DNA from: Anisus vortex
Lineage: Eukaryota; Mollusca; Gastropoda; Planorbidae
Assembly (NCBI GenBank): GCA_949126835.1
Contig: OX421494.1
Span: forward strand, 3,851,201-3,915,200
Length of the DNA stretch: 64,000 nt
Reading direction: 5' to 3'
The notes below the pieces were generated by a model. It worked only from the letters and a program-made list of their open reading frames with translations. It was not told where the DNA came from and did no database searches. Within the stretch, counting starts at the first letter, position 1. Every line of letters starts with the position of its first letter. Shown piece by piece: positions 24,501 to 35,410 of this stretch. Both the position numbers and the translations under genes were made by a program.

Positions 24501-27500
24501 TACGGAGTTCCTTCCCTTTGGCTAGTACTTTCCCGGGTGTCTTTGGAAAGTAGGTTAGTAGCAAATGAGTTAAAAATATATTTTAATGAAAAGATATCAG
24601 CTACTGTACCATCAACATAGCAAAATCTGGTGCATGTCCAGTCATACCAAACACTGTAGTTTTAAGATACCGCTCATGACCAGCAAGGTCAATAAATGTG
24701 ACAACCTGTGAAGTGATAAAACCTTCGTAATATACCTAAATAAAATTGACTAATTACATTTAGTCTTTACTAGGGTCTAATTGGTAACAGATACAGTAAT
24801 TTACTGTAAAAAAATATAAAAAATAAAGTAATAGTGCATAAGCTAAGGGATGCAGTATTCATCAGTTTCCAAGGCAGGCCACATTTACTATCAGGTGCCT
24901 CATCATAAGAGCTCGGTAACCAAGGGACACCCTCTGAAACTGTGAGAATCATGCAGTTGTGCATGAGATCTTGGACTGGCAATACGGGCACACTTTTACT
25001 AGACCACCATTTCCCATAAAGTTACAATAAACTATGTTTTAATACGATAAAAAGAATTGTTTTAAATCTTTACATTAATGATTATAGCTTTAAACACTAT
25101 TGTGATAATCTAATAAAATGGGATAGAATCCTACTTTTGCTGCATCCTCACAAATTTTAATCCAATCCAGGTGACCATGTTCTGGTTTGTTCACGACATT
25201 CCCAGAGGCATCGAAGCCTAGGATATCATTGCCAACACTGCTGGTCCGCCCAGATTCCATCTCATGCTTGTGGCGGAAAAGCTTCTGTCTGGCCACACCC
25301 CTGCCATTGTCCAGCTCCCCGTGAGTGAGCACCCCAAGGAGGGTACTTTTCCCAGCGTCTACGTTACCAACAACTGCTATCCTGTTGTACAAGTACAAGT
25401 ATCAAGTTAATGCAAAAAATGTATTTCAAACATATGTGAGTATCACTGAGATATATATACATATATATGTATGAGTGAGAGTGTCCTCTGATACCAATAA
25501 GCTATTGGAAGAAAAAGTGTAATCTTGCAATGTCAGAAGTGCAATTGGCACTCATCTATACGAGTTGAAAACCGGTTACACAGGAGGTCTTCAGCCTTTA
25601 TTTTGGTTAAGATTCTCAAAGTTGCCACCCCAAATATGTTCCACTAGGAAGGTGTAAAGAAGACTTCTCGGAATTGCATTCTTCACATAAAAGTTTTAAC
25701 ATGTACCATTTCAAAATCTGGTTCCAAGTTACCCAAATGACGAGCAGTAAACAGTAAAAAAAACAGCATAATAACGTAGCAGCGTGTTTTCTAACTTCAA
25801 CCGAGTTAAAAGAAGATCAACACAGTGTAAGATGGCTGAAATTTTTCTTTCAATAAAATGAGGCCAAGTGCATCCAAGTTAATATATATGATATAGCTCA
25901 GTGGTGGGCATTAGTAAACAAAATATTCAAATTCAAACAAGACCATATTCAGTATATATAGCATAAAGAATATAGAAGATTTAAAAAAAGCTACAAAATC
26001 ATTGGTCTATATCATTTAGCTGTTCTGATAATAAAGAGGCCCATTTATTTTCATGTGGCACACTTTCTATGAAATGATAACCTGAATAGAGATCAATTTA
26101 CTCTTGTTAAACACAAATTTGAATTAAAACTGACTAATAGTATAGTTAGCTTCATTATAGGAAAACTTCATTCCGTACAGTTTAAAATGATCGAGTGCCA
26201 ATCACTCAAATAAAAAAATTAAATAAATAAAAGTCTCTGCATCAAACAGCATTTTCTGCATCAAACATCAGTTTCTACATCAACCATCAGTTTCTACATC
26301 AACCATCAGTTTCTACATCAACCATCAGTTTCTACATCAACCATCAGTTTCTACATCAACCATCAGTTTCTACATCAACCATCAGTTTCTGCATCAACCA
26401 TCAGTTTCTACATCAACCATCAGTTTCTGCATCAACCATCAGTTTCTACAACAACCATCAGTTTCTACATCAACCATCAGTTTCTACATCAACCATCAGT
26501 TTCTACATCAACCATCAGTTTCTACACCAACAGTCAATCTCTACATCAACTGTGCCTCACCTTACTTCCATAAACTCTTCCTGTTTCAACTTTTTCCTCA
26601 GTAAAAATTCTGCCACTTTCCCTTCCTCTGCCGTCCTCTCGCGCAAAAGAACGCACACGAGCTCCAATGACTGGGCGATGCTTTGCAGAGTAGCAACAGC
26701 TGCCTGGAAGTCCTCTTCTTTTAATCCTGGCTTGTCTCCTTCTGTTTAGTATAAATACATAATTCATTAAACTCAAAAGAAGTCAGAATAATAGTCTGAG
26801 TTTTATCTTTCTGTGGGTAAATAAAATCCTCTAATAATTCACTTATAGTTGTTTTTTTTAATCAAGATACTGCTAAAATATAGATTGTTCCTTTTTTTTT
26901 AAACCAAACTATCATCAAAAGGATCTACATGAGACTTACCACCTGTGCCTACTTCATAAATTGTCTCCCCCTGAGTGTCCATGATCCTTGTCATGATGTC
27001 TTCCACGAGCATTTCAAACTCTTCATTGGTGGGACTAACAAGCGCCATCTGAAATTATTAACACAAATAAATTATTATTTGCTTAATGGTTCAGCCATAG
27101 CTACAATCTACGACTATCGTTTCTATAGATCAGTTAGGGACACAAATGTTTATTAAATGCAACTTCCGACAGGATATCATCATTTTAACTCCTGAGATTG
27201 TTGGCTTGTGTCCCATTCGCATTTTCATATACAGAATAAATATTATCAATATTTTTCTTTGAAAATTGGAGAAAAAAATCTTATATTTTCTTGTTTTTCA
27301 TAGAAAATGTAAGGAAATTTGTAGTTTTTTTGCCCGTTTTGTATTTTTGTAGTCAGACCTCGTTTTCCGTTACAACTACGAAAAATCAATGCCACATATC
27401 AAATTCAGAACAGCCATTTGTACAAACAGTAACGTGCATGTGTTTACAATCAGCAATAAAGGGTGGATATAGGTAGACAACCATGTTTACCTTTGAAGTT

Positions 27501-27601
27501 AAAGTTGCCATTTCAAGGTCCCCAGCGTCTGGCCCAAACAGGCCACCTCCGTTCTCCATTTCTGGACTCCCCAACTGTTCTATATCCATTAATGCGGCCA
27601 T
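18533..27601 (-). CDS. GTPBP1: GTP-binding protein 1 (complete, 10 coding exons)
   Basis: Coding exons in transcript order: 27601-27491, 27048-26940, 26741-26561, 25381-25135, 24705-24610, 23454-23216, 22685-22541, 21602-21420, 19534-19399, 19002-18533. Joined they give 638 aa with consistent phases and GT-AG introns. This is a translational GTPase of the EF-Tu-like GTPBP1/2 family, linked in vertebrates to ribosome rescue and mRNA turnover. The G1 loop GNVDAGKST is at residues 139-147, G3 DLAGHE at 222-227 and G4 TKVD at 278-281. The G-domain ends near 330, followed by beta-barrel domains II/III with the family motifs IHRKRMPV and TASFALKK. The C-terminal about 90 residues are basic, then serine-rich and poorly conserved. 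The start MAALMDIEQ was chosen as the first ATG in exon 1; the human protein is about 30 residues longer. The gene is head-to-head with JOSD1. No catalytic-motif defect was seen. Confidence 0.95.
19818..20095 (+). repeat. full-length SINE family 2
   Basis: A tRNA-derived head with A-box-like GGTAGCCGAGCGGCAG and B-box-like GGTTTGAATCC is followed by a body (GAGTTTACCCAGCTCTGATG, GGGGTAAAGTAAAGGCGGC, GTGCTGGCCACACAATC) and a GGTACTTTACTT end. About 278 bp. It lies in GTPBP1 intron 8, in antisense orientation. Other copies: 15990, 22803, 28636, 40868 (minus), 55335. Confidence 0.88.
20819..20927. repeat. 21-bp minisatellite, 5 copies
   Basis: TGTAAATAGTGTTATTAAA plus two bases is repeated five times in GTPBP1 intron 8. 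Confidence 0.9.
21087..21174. repeat. 44-bp tandem duplication
   Basis: Two copies of a unit with TATTAATTAATGGAGGGGTT and AACAACAAGGCTATAAGCTA, differing at very few bases, in GTPBP1 intron 8. Confidence 0.85.
21862..22235. repeat. dispersed repeat with AATAATAATATTT-type start
   Basis: It begins TAATAATAATATTTGTATAG, then GCCAACAAACATGATGTAAG and CTCAGAGTGCATTTAACAT. The same order of blocks is found at 48945-49150. Non-coding; possibly a SINE or 3' end of a retroelement. It sits in GTPBP1 intron 7. Confidence 0.6.
22803..23160 (+). repeat. SINE family 2 with 29-bp expansion of the head
   Basis: The region next to the A-box is repeated four times with a 29-bp period (ACATTGGCAGCGTGTTTGAC units, 22811-22927), then the B-box-like GGTTTGAATCC, the family-2 body and tail follow once. 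It lies in GTPBP1 intron 6. Confidence 0.82.
23851..24569. mobile_element. 719-bp TTAA-flanked transposon, copy A
   Basis: Terminal inverted repeats CTCATTTGCTACTA (14 bp, perfect) sit at both ends, flanked by TTAA at 23847-23850 and 24570-24573. It has no transposase frame. In reverse orientation it is homologous throughout to the interrupted copy at 43812-48252. It sits in GTPBP1 intron 5, ending about 40 bp from the splice donor of exon 5. The TTAA target and small size suggest a piggyBac-like non-autonomous element, but the TIR starts CTC rather than CCC. Confidence 0.85.
26236..26555. repeat. 19-bp minisatellite, about 16 copies
   Basis: Units of CATCAACCATCAGTTTCTA with a few A/G and C/A variants. 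The array runs to within a few bases of the GTPBP1 exon 3 splice donor (26559-26560), so it fills the start of intron 3. Confidence 0.93.
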
Positions 27602-28635
27602 ATTGTGCACTCAATTTATCACCTCAAGGTTTTCTTATTTCTGAATTATTTTTTTGATAGTAGTGATTCCTTTTGTAATTGTTTTTTTTTTACAAGCCAA
27701 AATAATCCAATGAATGCACACTATTCACATCTTTATTATGTCTACAACGAGCATCACATCTTCACTGGCTATTGCTGTTCTAATACACTATCAGCCTGAG
27801 TGGAGTAAAAAAAAACAACAACACATTACGACTATTATTAAAATATGTTTGCATCACAAGTTTTTCAGAGTCATTTATAGAAATAAAAATCTTTGGACAG
27901 CAAGGTTTGAGAACATGATATAAATAAGAATTATTAATACAGTCTTTGCATAAAAAAAACAAATTAACATAATAATGTTGTAAAGAGGTCAAAATTTGCA
28001 AATAATGCTCCATTATTCTAAAATTAAATGTCAGCCCTAAGGTTATAAAATGTGATCTTCGTTGGAAATGTTAACAGTTCATTGAATGTTGACTTTATAA
28101 AATGTTATCAATTCAGTTTTAAAGATTGCTAAAATAAATGGTTTTAATTTAAATAAAATTACTTTGCAATCCAATGAGATAAAAAAAACAAATTAAAAAA
28201 ACAACAACAATAAACATTGAGTCAATAAATATCAAAGCAATTAAAAATAAACAAATTACCAGAGGCTTCCAATACAGTCATTAAATGTGTAAGGTATATA
28301 TAGCGATGATAATGATGATGCTGTCTTGCATAATCAATTATAGCTGATTATATAGGTCAGTTATATTTTTATTCAGGTGACCTTCAGAGATAAGAAATTA
28401 AAATTGAAAGCATTTAAAAAAAAAACATACACACAACATAAAAAACATTTTTTTTAGCTTTTCATTAAAATTTATAGCTGTTTTGTGGTTAGGGTCTGTT
28501 ACAAATATACAAATAAGAATGTTAGGCACAACTAAAATCACCTGAAGTGATGGCCTACTTAATTCATTCTTATAATTATTAATATAACATTTCTACATGA
28601 TAAGCAGTGAAACAGGTTAAATTTTGGCCTTTATA
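27602..28635. other. GTPBP1 upstream flank
   Basis: AT-rich DNA immediately upstream of the GTPBP1 start codon; any 5' UTR and promoter should lie here. I see no CpG-rich island or convincing TATA arrangement. Confidence 0.4.
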
Positions 28636-28892
28636 TAAGAGGTACGGTGGCCGAGCAGCGTACAGAAGGTTCTGGGTTCAAATCCTGGTGAAGGCTAGGA
28701 ATAGTTCCCGGGTCTGAAGGGTGTCCCTGAGTCTTCCCAGCTCTGAAGTGTACTTGACCCTTAGTTGGGGTAAAGTAAAGGCCGCTGGGCATAGTGCTGG
28801 CCACATGATCCCCTAGTATGCCATGGAGAAGAAACTGGTGAACAATGCTTCTCTGCTTCTATGGGTCAAACTGCTCAGACTGGATACTTTAC
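28636..28892 (+). repeat. SINE family 2, slightly degenerate
   Basis: The head has GGTACGGTGGCCGAGC but a shortened A-box region, then GGTTCAAATCCTGGTGAAGG (B-box), the GAGTCTTCCCAGCTCTGA block, GGCATAGTGCTGGCCACA and a diverged end. It lies between the divergent GTPBP1 and JOSD1 genes. Confidence 0.83.
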
Positions 28893-31334
28893 TTTTTTAT
28901 ACATATATTTATAGAGAGAGACTCTATAGAAAGCTCATCTAAATATAAATAAAATAATACATATAAACAACATTTTGATCTTACCGTTAAGCACATAAAA
29001 GTAAATATTAATATAACAGTCTGCTTAAACTTAAAGTAAACGTTAAAAGTAATGTGTAGGCCTACTTACTAGTACTTGTAATTAATAATCTTGCTTCTCT
29101 TTTTAGTTTAGTAACATTAAACATCAGTTGTAATTTAGTCAAAGTAAGATGTCAAGTATTTAAATACATTTCTTTGGATGATGGGAACACAAACCTTAAG
29201 CAGAAAAAAAAAGAACATAACATTGAGATAAAATATAGCCTAGGACCCATGACCCATATAGGCCTATTCTATAAATAGGCCTATGTGATAACTATTTGTA
29301 TCCATATTTTAAGTAGGCCTACTGTTCAAAATTAGAAACACATTGCATTTTTTTTCTCATGAAAAATGAAATGAGAAAACTGTTTTGTGTTTTTATTTGC
29401 CATCATTATGCATGGGGAGGGGGGGGGGGGGGAATCAGCAACTTTCACTAGGCCTACTCACTACCCTGCATATTAAGGTCTTTTTTAATTTTGTGATTAA
29501 ATTGTAGGTCTATAATAACCATAAAATGTTACATTTATATTTTGTATGGTAGGACCTATCTTATAATTACAATTAATAATTATAATTTTTTTAAGTAAAA
29601 GAAAAGCCTTCAAAATTTGCAGAAATTTAAGTTTGGTTAGAAAAAAATATTTAAAATAGTAATATAGGATTATAATATCATTTATATGCATAGACATAGG
29701 CCTATTCAAATACAAAACAAATAGGCCTATAGGTTACATTTTTTATTTAAATTTAAGTTTATAGAATTACATCACTATTACATGTGTTCATGTTACAAGA
29801 TAGCACTGAATTATCAGTGAGTTCACAAGATTAAAGTAAAGTCAGATAACAAATGATTAAAATTTAGGATATGTCATATGTCGATTTGTTGATTAATATA
29901 TTTTATATCAGTGTTTGAATAGGACAAAATACTAATATAGCCTACTAATAGTGAGTAATGCTGTAGTGAGTAGTGTATTACTAAGTATTAGTCAAAATTG
30001 TTTGTCATTTCACATCCTTTTCCATTGCTACACTACTGACTACTAATAACTTAATAAAAGTTAATAACTAACTAAAGACTACTGCAGATAAGATAAGACT
30101 TAAAACTAGAAAACTTTAACAATAACACTGTCATTCACTAAGTAGTTATTCAGGCGAATGCTTTATTTTTTTTATTCCAACTGAGAAACTGTGTAGACGA
30201 TTATAGTAGATGTGTAGACATAATGATAATTATAAGCCCTAGCCTATCCAAAATCAAAGTTAAGTTTACGTGGGAACTTTTACTTTTGTTTACGAACACA
30301 CATCGAATCAATAATCCAACTCAATCGTCCCATGATATCTAATGCATGTAAAAGTGAGTATTTTGTTGGCTTTTTATAGACAGGGTAAGACAGACCTGAT
30401 GCAACCTTCTTGAAATGTTTGTATTACTATTTTCTATAATTAAAATACTACAATATTGACTCTGTTGCTCAGCATTCTATGGCATCAAACTTTTGCAACA
30501 CCGTGTCATCACCTCAAGGTCTGCACAAAATAATATAAAATAATAAAATCCACAAGATAAAGACTAAATAAAATTTAAATAAATACATATTTATAATTAT
30601 TTAATTTTTATGAAATACTTTATCTTTCTATTTATATTTTAAAATAAGCTTTGCTGTTCGTTTAGTGCTTTAGCCGCGGTACTATAATAATAATATTTTT
30701 ATTATTTACATTTACGATTTCCGCAATTCAGTGAAATGAAAGTGATTTCACGATGTGTAGAAAGCGAACGGCTTTAACTTTAATTTAGTGCTTAATAAAA
30801 ATCTGATCAATTACAACATTTTATATCCTTATAATAGATACACATCAACAAAAACTGTGCCTTGTGTAATGAACTAAGTTGGCCCTATTGACTTGACAAT
30901 TGAAGTAGGCCTAATTTTAATTTAGTTGTACCAGTTGATTGAGAATTTGAACTGCCATTCATGATTCATGAATCATAACTCAAAACTGTGCGTAAACAGT
31001 CCCTAAATTTCTTTAAATTATAATTTCCTGCACAACTTTTATTCAAAACTCTTTTTACAATTTAGGCTACTTTAAATAATGAAGTGTTGAAAGTTTAACA
31101 AGGCCAAGGAAAGACTAAGGACACCTAGTATTTGTAGTATTTCAGTGATCGCGGGGAGCCACACAATTTTAAGAAAATTATCATATTATTTTAAACCACA
31201 GCACAGTTAACTGATTTTTATTAGTATAATTGTTGGCTTGGGCTAACTAGCCTCAAAAAGTAAAAATTCTGCAGTTAAAATCAAAACAGACTGTCACTGT
31301 CATCAGTTATTATAATCATTGACTGAATCAAATT
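28893..31334. other. intergenic spacer upstream of JOSD1, with TAGGCCTA cluster
   Basis: AT-rich DNA with no open frame of interest. The palindromic octamer TAGGCCTA occurs seven times between about 29056 and 29730 and again near 30906. The JOSD1 promoter and 5' UTR should lie at the right-hand end. Confidence 0.45.
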
Positions 31335-34213
31335 ATGAGCCAAAAGTCTGAGGAGAGCGAAAACCCATTATACCATGAAAGACAGGTGAAAGAGTTGTGT
31401 GCCCTACATGCACTCAATAACCTCTTGCAGAAAAAAGAAGCATTTACTAAAAAGGACCTTGATGAGATATGCACAAGGTTAATTTTACTTTCATGTTCTA
31501 CTTTATATTTAAGTTTCTAACACAAATATAAAGATTGTGTAAATGATTTCATAGACTACAAATATTTCAATTATTCTCCATTTAGGAAATACTAATAGAT
31601 GGTGTTTTTTTTCTAAGGTTATCACCCGATTCATTAATAAATCCCCATCGAAGCATGCTGGGACTTGGTAACTATGATGTGAATGTTTTAATGGCGGCTT
31701 TGCAAGAGAAAGGCTATGAGACTATTTGGTTTGATAAACGCAAGTAAGTTGAGCTCATTATTTACAAGTTAGGACCATTGGCAAAGCATATATAAAAAAA
31801 AGATATGCCTACATCATTTCCTTTATAAAGCATGCTTCTGCATTATAAATGAGTAATGTTATCTTATATCGGCTTGGGCAGATTGCATCTGTTTAGACAT
31901 AAAAGTGGATTAGGCATTTATAAATCTGATAACTGAATTGGATTGTTGTTTTTTAACATCATTATACTTTAAACTCAATCTGCTAGTTAGTTAAAATACA
32001 ATTTTGCCATTTAGCACATTTTGTATCTTTACAAAATAATTTAAATTGAGATAAATAACATGTGTGTATTCTGAGCTCTAAAACATAGATAGGCCATAGA
32101 CTACAGTCAGTGTTGAATTATTCTGCAACATGCTCTAACACATAGGCCATAGACTACAGTCAGTGTTGAATTATTCTGCAACATGCTCTAACACATAGGC
32201 CATAGACTACAGTCAGTGTTGAATTATTCTGCAACATGCTCTAACACATAGGCCATAGACTACAGTCAGTGTTGAATTATTCTGCAACATGCTCTAACAC
32301 ATAGGCCATAGACTACAGTCAGTGTTGAATTATTCTGCAACATGCTCTAACACATAGGCCATAGACTACAGTCAGTGTTGAATTATTCTGCAACATGCTC
32401 TAACACATAGGCCATAGACTACAGTCAGTGTTGAATTATTCTGCAACATGCTCTAACACATAGGCCATAGACTACAGTCAGTGTTGAATTATTCTGCAAC
32501 ATGCTCTAACACATAGGCCATAGACTACAGTCAGTGTTTAATTATTCTGCAACATGCTCTAACACATAGGCCATAGACTACAGTCAGTGTTGAATTATTC
32601 TGCAACATGCTCTAACACATAGGCCATAGACTACAGTCAGTGTTTGAATTATTCTGCAACATGCTCTAACACATAGGCCATAGACTACAGTCAGTGTTGA
32701 ATTATTCTGCAACATGCTCTAACACATAGGCCATAGACTACAGTCAGTGTTTAATTATTCTGCAACATGCTCTAACACATAGGCCATAGACTACAGTCAG
32801 TGTTGAATTATTCTGCAACATGCTCTAACACATAGGCCATAGACTACAGTCAGTGTTGAATTATTCTGCAACATGCTCTAACACATAGGCCATAGACTAC
32901 AGTCAGTGTTGAATTATTCTGCAACATGCTCTAACACATAGGCCATAGACTACAGTCAGTGTTGAATTATTCTGCAACATGCTCTAACACATAGGCCATA
33001 GACTACAGTCAGTGTTTAATTATTCTGCAACATGCTCTAACACATAGGCCATAGACTACAGTCAGTGTTGAATTATTCTGCAACATGCTCTAACACATAG
33101 GCCATAGACTACAGTCAGTGTTGAATTATTCTGCAACATGCTCTAACACATAGGCCATAGACTACAGTCAGTGTTGAATTATTCTGCAACATGCTCTAAC
33201 ACATAGGCCATAGACTACAGTCAGTGTTGAATTATTCTGCAACATGCTCTAACACATAGGCCATAGACTACAGTCAGTGTTGAATTATTCTGCAACATGC
33301 TCTAACACATAGGCCATAGACTACAGTCAGTGTTGAATTATTCTGCAACATGCTCTAACACATAGGCCATAGACTACAGTCAGTGTTGAATTATTCTGCA
33401 ACATTTACAAGTGATTTGATAAGTATTTAGAAAATGAAACTATTAAATTCACACATGGCAGTTAAATTAAAGAGTTGCTGTGCATAAAGTACAGTTTGAA
33501 TATGGCACGTTTACCTTACATTTTAAAGAAACATAAACTAAGGTTCACCCCAAGAAAGGGTGGACCATACAAAGCCCATCCATACTGGTATATACATTCT
33601 TTGGTGTATATTTCTCCCTAATTACTGTAACCATGGGTAAAATCCTGTGACTTTTGTATTAGTAATTCTGTAGTCTTTCAAACATGAATAGATTTTCATT
33701 CTTGTATTTTTGTCATCAGTTTGATAACTTTAAGATGTTTGATTTGTTGTCATTCTTTCCCCCAGAAAAGTGAATGTCTTATTCCCAGACAAAATCATGG
33801 GCTTCATTTTGAATACGCCAACAGATTACAAACTTGGCTTCGTCAAACTGCCTATTCACCGTAAGCACTGGATCGCGATTCGTTGGCTGAATGGCAAGTA
33901 CATGAACCTGGACTCAAAGCTAGACTCTCCCGCCACCATCGGCGACGAGACAAGTCTGCTGGACTACCTGGGCTCGGAGCTGAGCAACGGGGACAAAGAA
34001 CTGCTGCTTGTGGTCGAGAAGGACGTGTATGAGAGCGCCTTGTGGCGCAGAGATAGCGAGAGCGGAGAGAGAAAAGAAACGCCCAGGTGTTCAATAGAGA
34101 CGAATGGAGTTTTGTCAAGTCCCAAACTTCCTTGTGATACAGAGATGGTTAAAGTTTCTGAAAATGGTGCTGTCATGAGAGGCGACAATCAGTCACAACA
34201 CAGTAAGAGTTGA
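31335..34213 (+). CDS. JOSD1: Josephin-family deubiquitinase (complete, 3 exons)
   Basis: Exons 31335-31477, 31618-31743 and 33766-34213 join in phase to give 238 aa. It is a small cysteine protease that removes ubiquitin, related to ataxin-3 and the short Josephins JOSD1/2. The catalytic Cys22 lies in [10 protein letters not shown], His124 in KHWIAIRW, and Asp139 in YMNLDSK sits where ataxin-3 has its third catalytic residue. The Josephin domain covers about residues 11-175. CALHALNN and the KGYE..WWD/WFDKR block favour JOSD1 over JOSD2. After the domain is a polar tail of about 50 residues, longer than in human JOSD1 (about 200 aa in total). The first ATG is used; in exon 1, continuing past the donor gives a 61-aa dead end, which supports splicing there. 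Intron 2 is mostly a minisatellite. It is divergent from GTPBP1. Confidence 0.95.
32091..33403. repeat. 53-bp minisatellite, about 25 copies
   Basis: Units contain TAGGCCATAGACTACAGTCA, GTGTTGAATTATTCTGCAAC and ATGCTCTAACACA. Copies are almost identical; a few have GTGTTTAATT or GTGTTTGAATT. It occupies most of JOSD1 intron 2. Confidence 0.97.
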
Positions 34214-34896
34214 AGATAGTTCTGTTTGTTTAAATTTCGTTTTTGATGTACTTTCCTGTCAGTGTTGGAGTGATGGACAAAAAATACTTTGATAGTTTTA
34301 CATATTTTATGATAATGGGGCCAAAAAGATTTCTTTTTCATATTTAACTGTATTTATATATCCTGAGTATTGTTTTGAGTTTTTGACTTCCATCGTTCAT
34401 GCAAGACAAACAGCTGCTGCTGGTTTTAGTTTGAATTAATACAGAGATTGGGTTAAAAATTTATTGTGTTTAAATTTCAGTTTGTGCTATATCTGAATAC
34501 GGGTGCTATCAGCTTTATTTATACCTGTGTTGATTTTTTATCAGCACCATGGATGTTTTATCTGTGGCTGCGTTTGCATTTCCTTAGTGATGCTAGAATT
34601 GAGATAAAATGTATACCTTGAAGTTATTATTGCTAAAACAAATACTCATATAACAGCTGGTGTGAATTCAATGTAAAAAAAAAGTGAAGAATTTTGCTCT
34701 TGTGTTCAATGTAAATATGAAATTTTTCTTTATAATATTTATATAAGCTCAGTGCATTGTATAATGTGTGATAAAACAGTTTTTGATAATATTTTGATTT
34801 ACTTTGCTACATTGTTTGCTTTGAGAGATGTTGTTCTGCGGCTTGAACTTGTGTGGTTAATTGACAAATCTTAATGAGGCGTGACCTTTTCAAATG
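34214..34896 (+). other. probable JOSD1 3' UTR
   Basis: AT-rich sequence directly after the JOSD1 stop codon with no coding signal. No strong AATAAA was identified before the TIR element that follows. A later AATAAA at 35307-35312 lies inside that element. Confidence 0.4.
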
Positions 34897-35410
34897 GAAG
34901 AGATCGTGAACTTCTGGTGACATTTCCTGCCATTTTTGTAAACTTTAAACATGCTTTTGCTGGTGTTTGACAATTGATTTTAACCTCGACCGCCAATTCT
35001 GGTCATTTAGAAATATACAAAGGCTACAAAATTAATTATGAGGAATCCGTTTTTAACATCAAAAGTGAGTAGTCCCTAATTGATACTCAAAATGTTATTC
35101 GCGTTAGGTTAAATTTAGCTTTGTTTATAAAAAAAATTAGTCAAGAGTTGGGTTTCTTATTTATTAAAAAACACAATGCGTAGATTCATAAAATTAAAAA
35201 ATGAAAATTCTTTTGCATCAAGCAATTAATTGGGGCTTATAAATAGATGATTCTTCACGTCTGACATAATGCATTGTTTTCTTTTGGCGACATCTTTTGG
35301 AAATGAAATAAAATTTCATCCACTAAATTTTTTTTTGTACAACCAGTAACACAGCACACAGACATGTTTTGAATGGAACGATCGAATGGGACCGGAAATG
35401 TTTTACTCGT
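34897..35410. mobile_element. non-autonomous TIR element, copy 2
   Basis: Homologous in the same orientation to 5190-5705, with shared GAAATATACAAAGGCTACA, AATGCGTAGATTCATAAAA, GATTCTTCACG and GGGACCGGAAATG. The ends are again imperfect inverted repeats (AACTTCTGGTGACATTT and GGGACCGGAAATG). It lies in the 3' flank of JOSD1 and may supply its polyadenylation signal. Confidence 0.6.
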
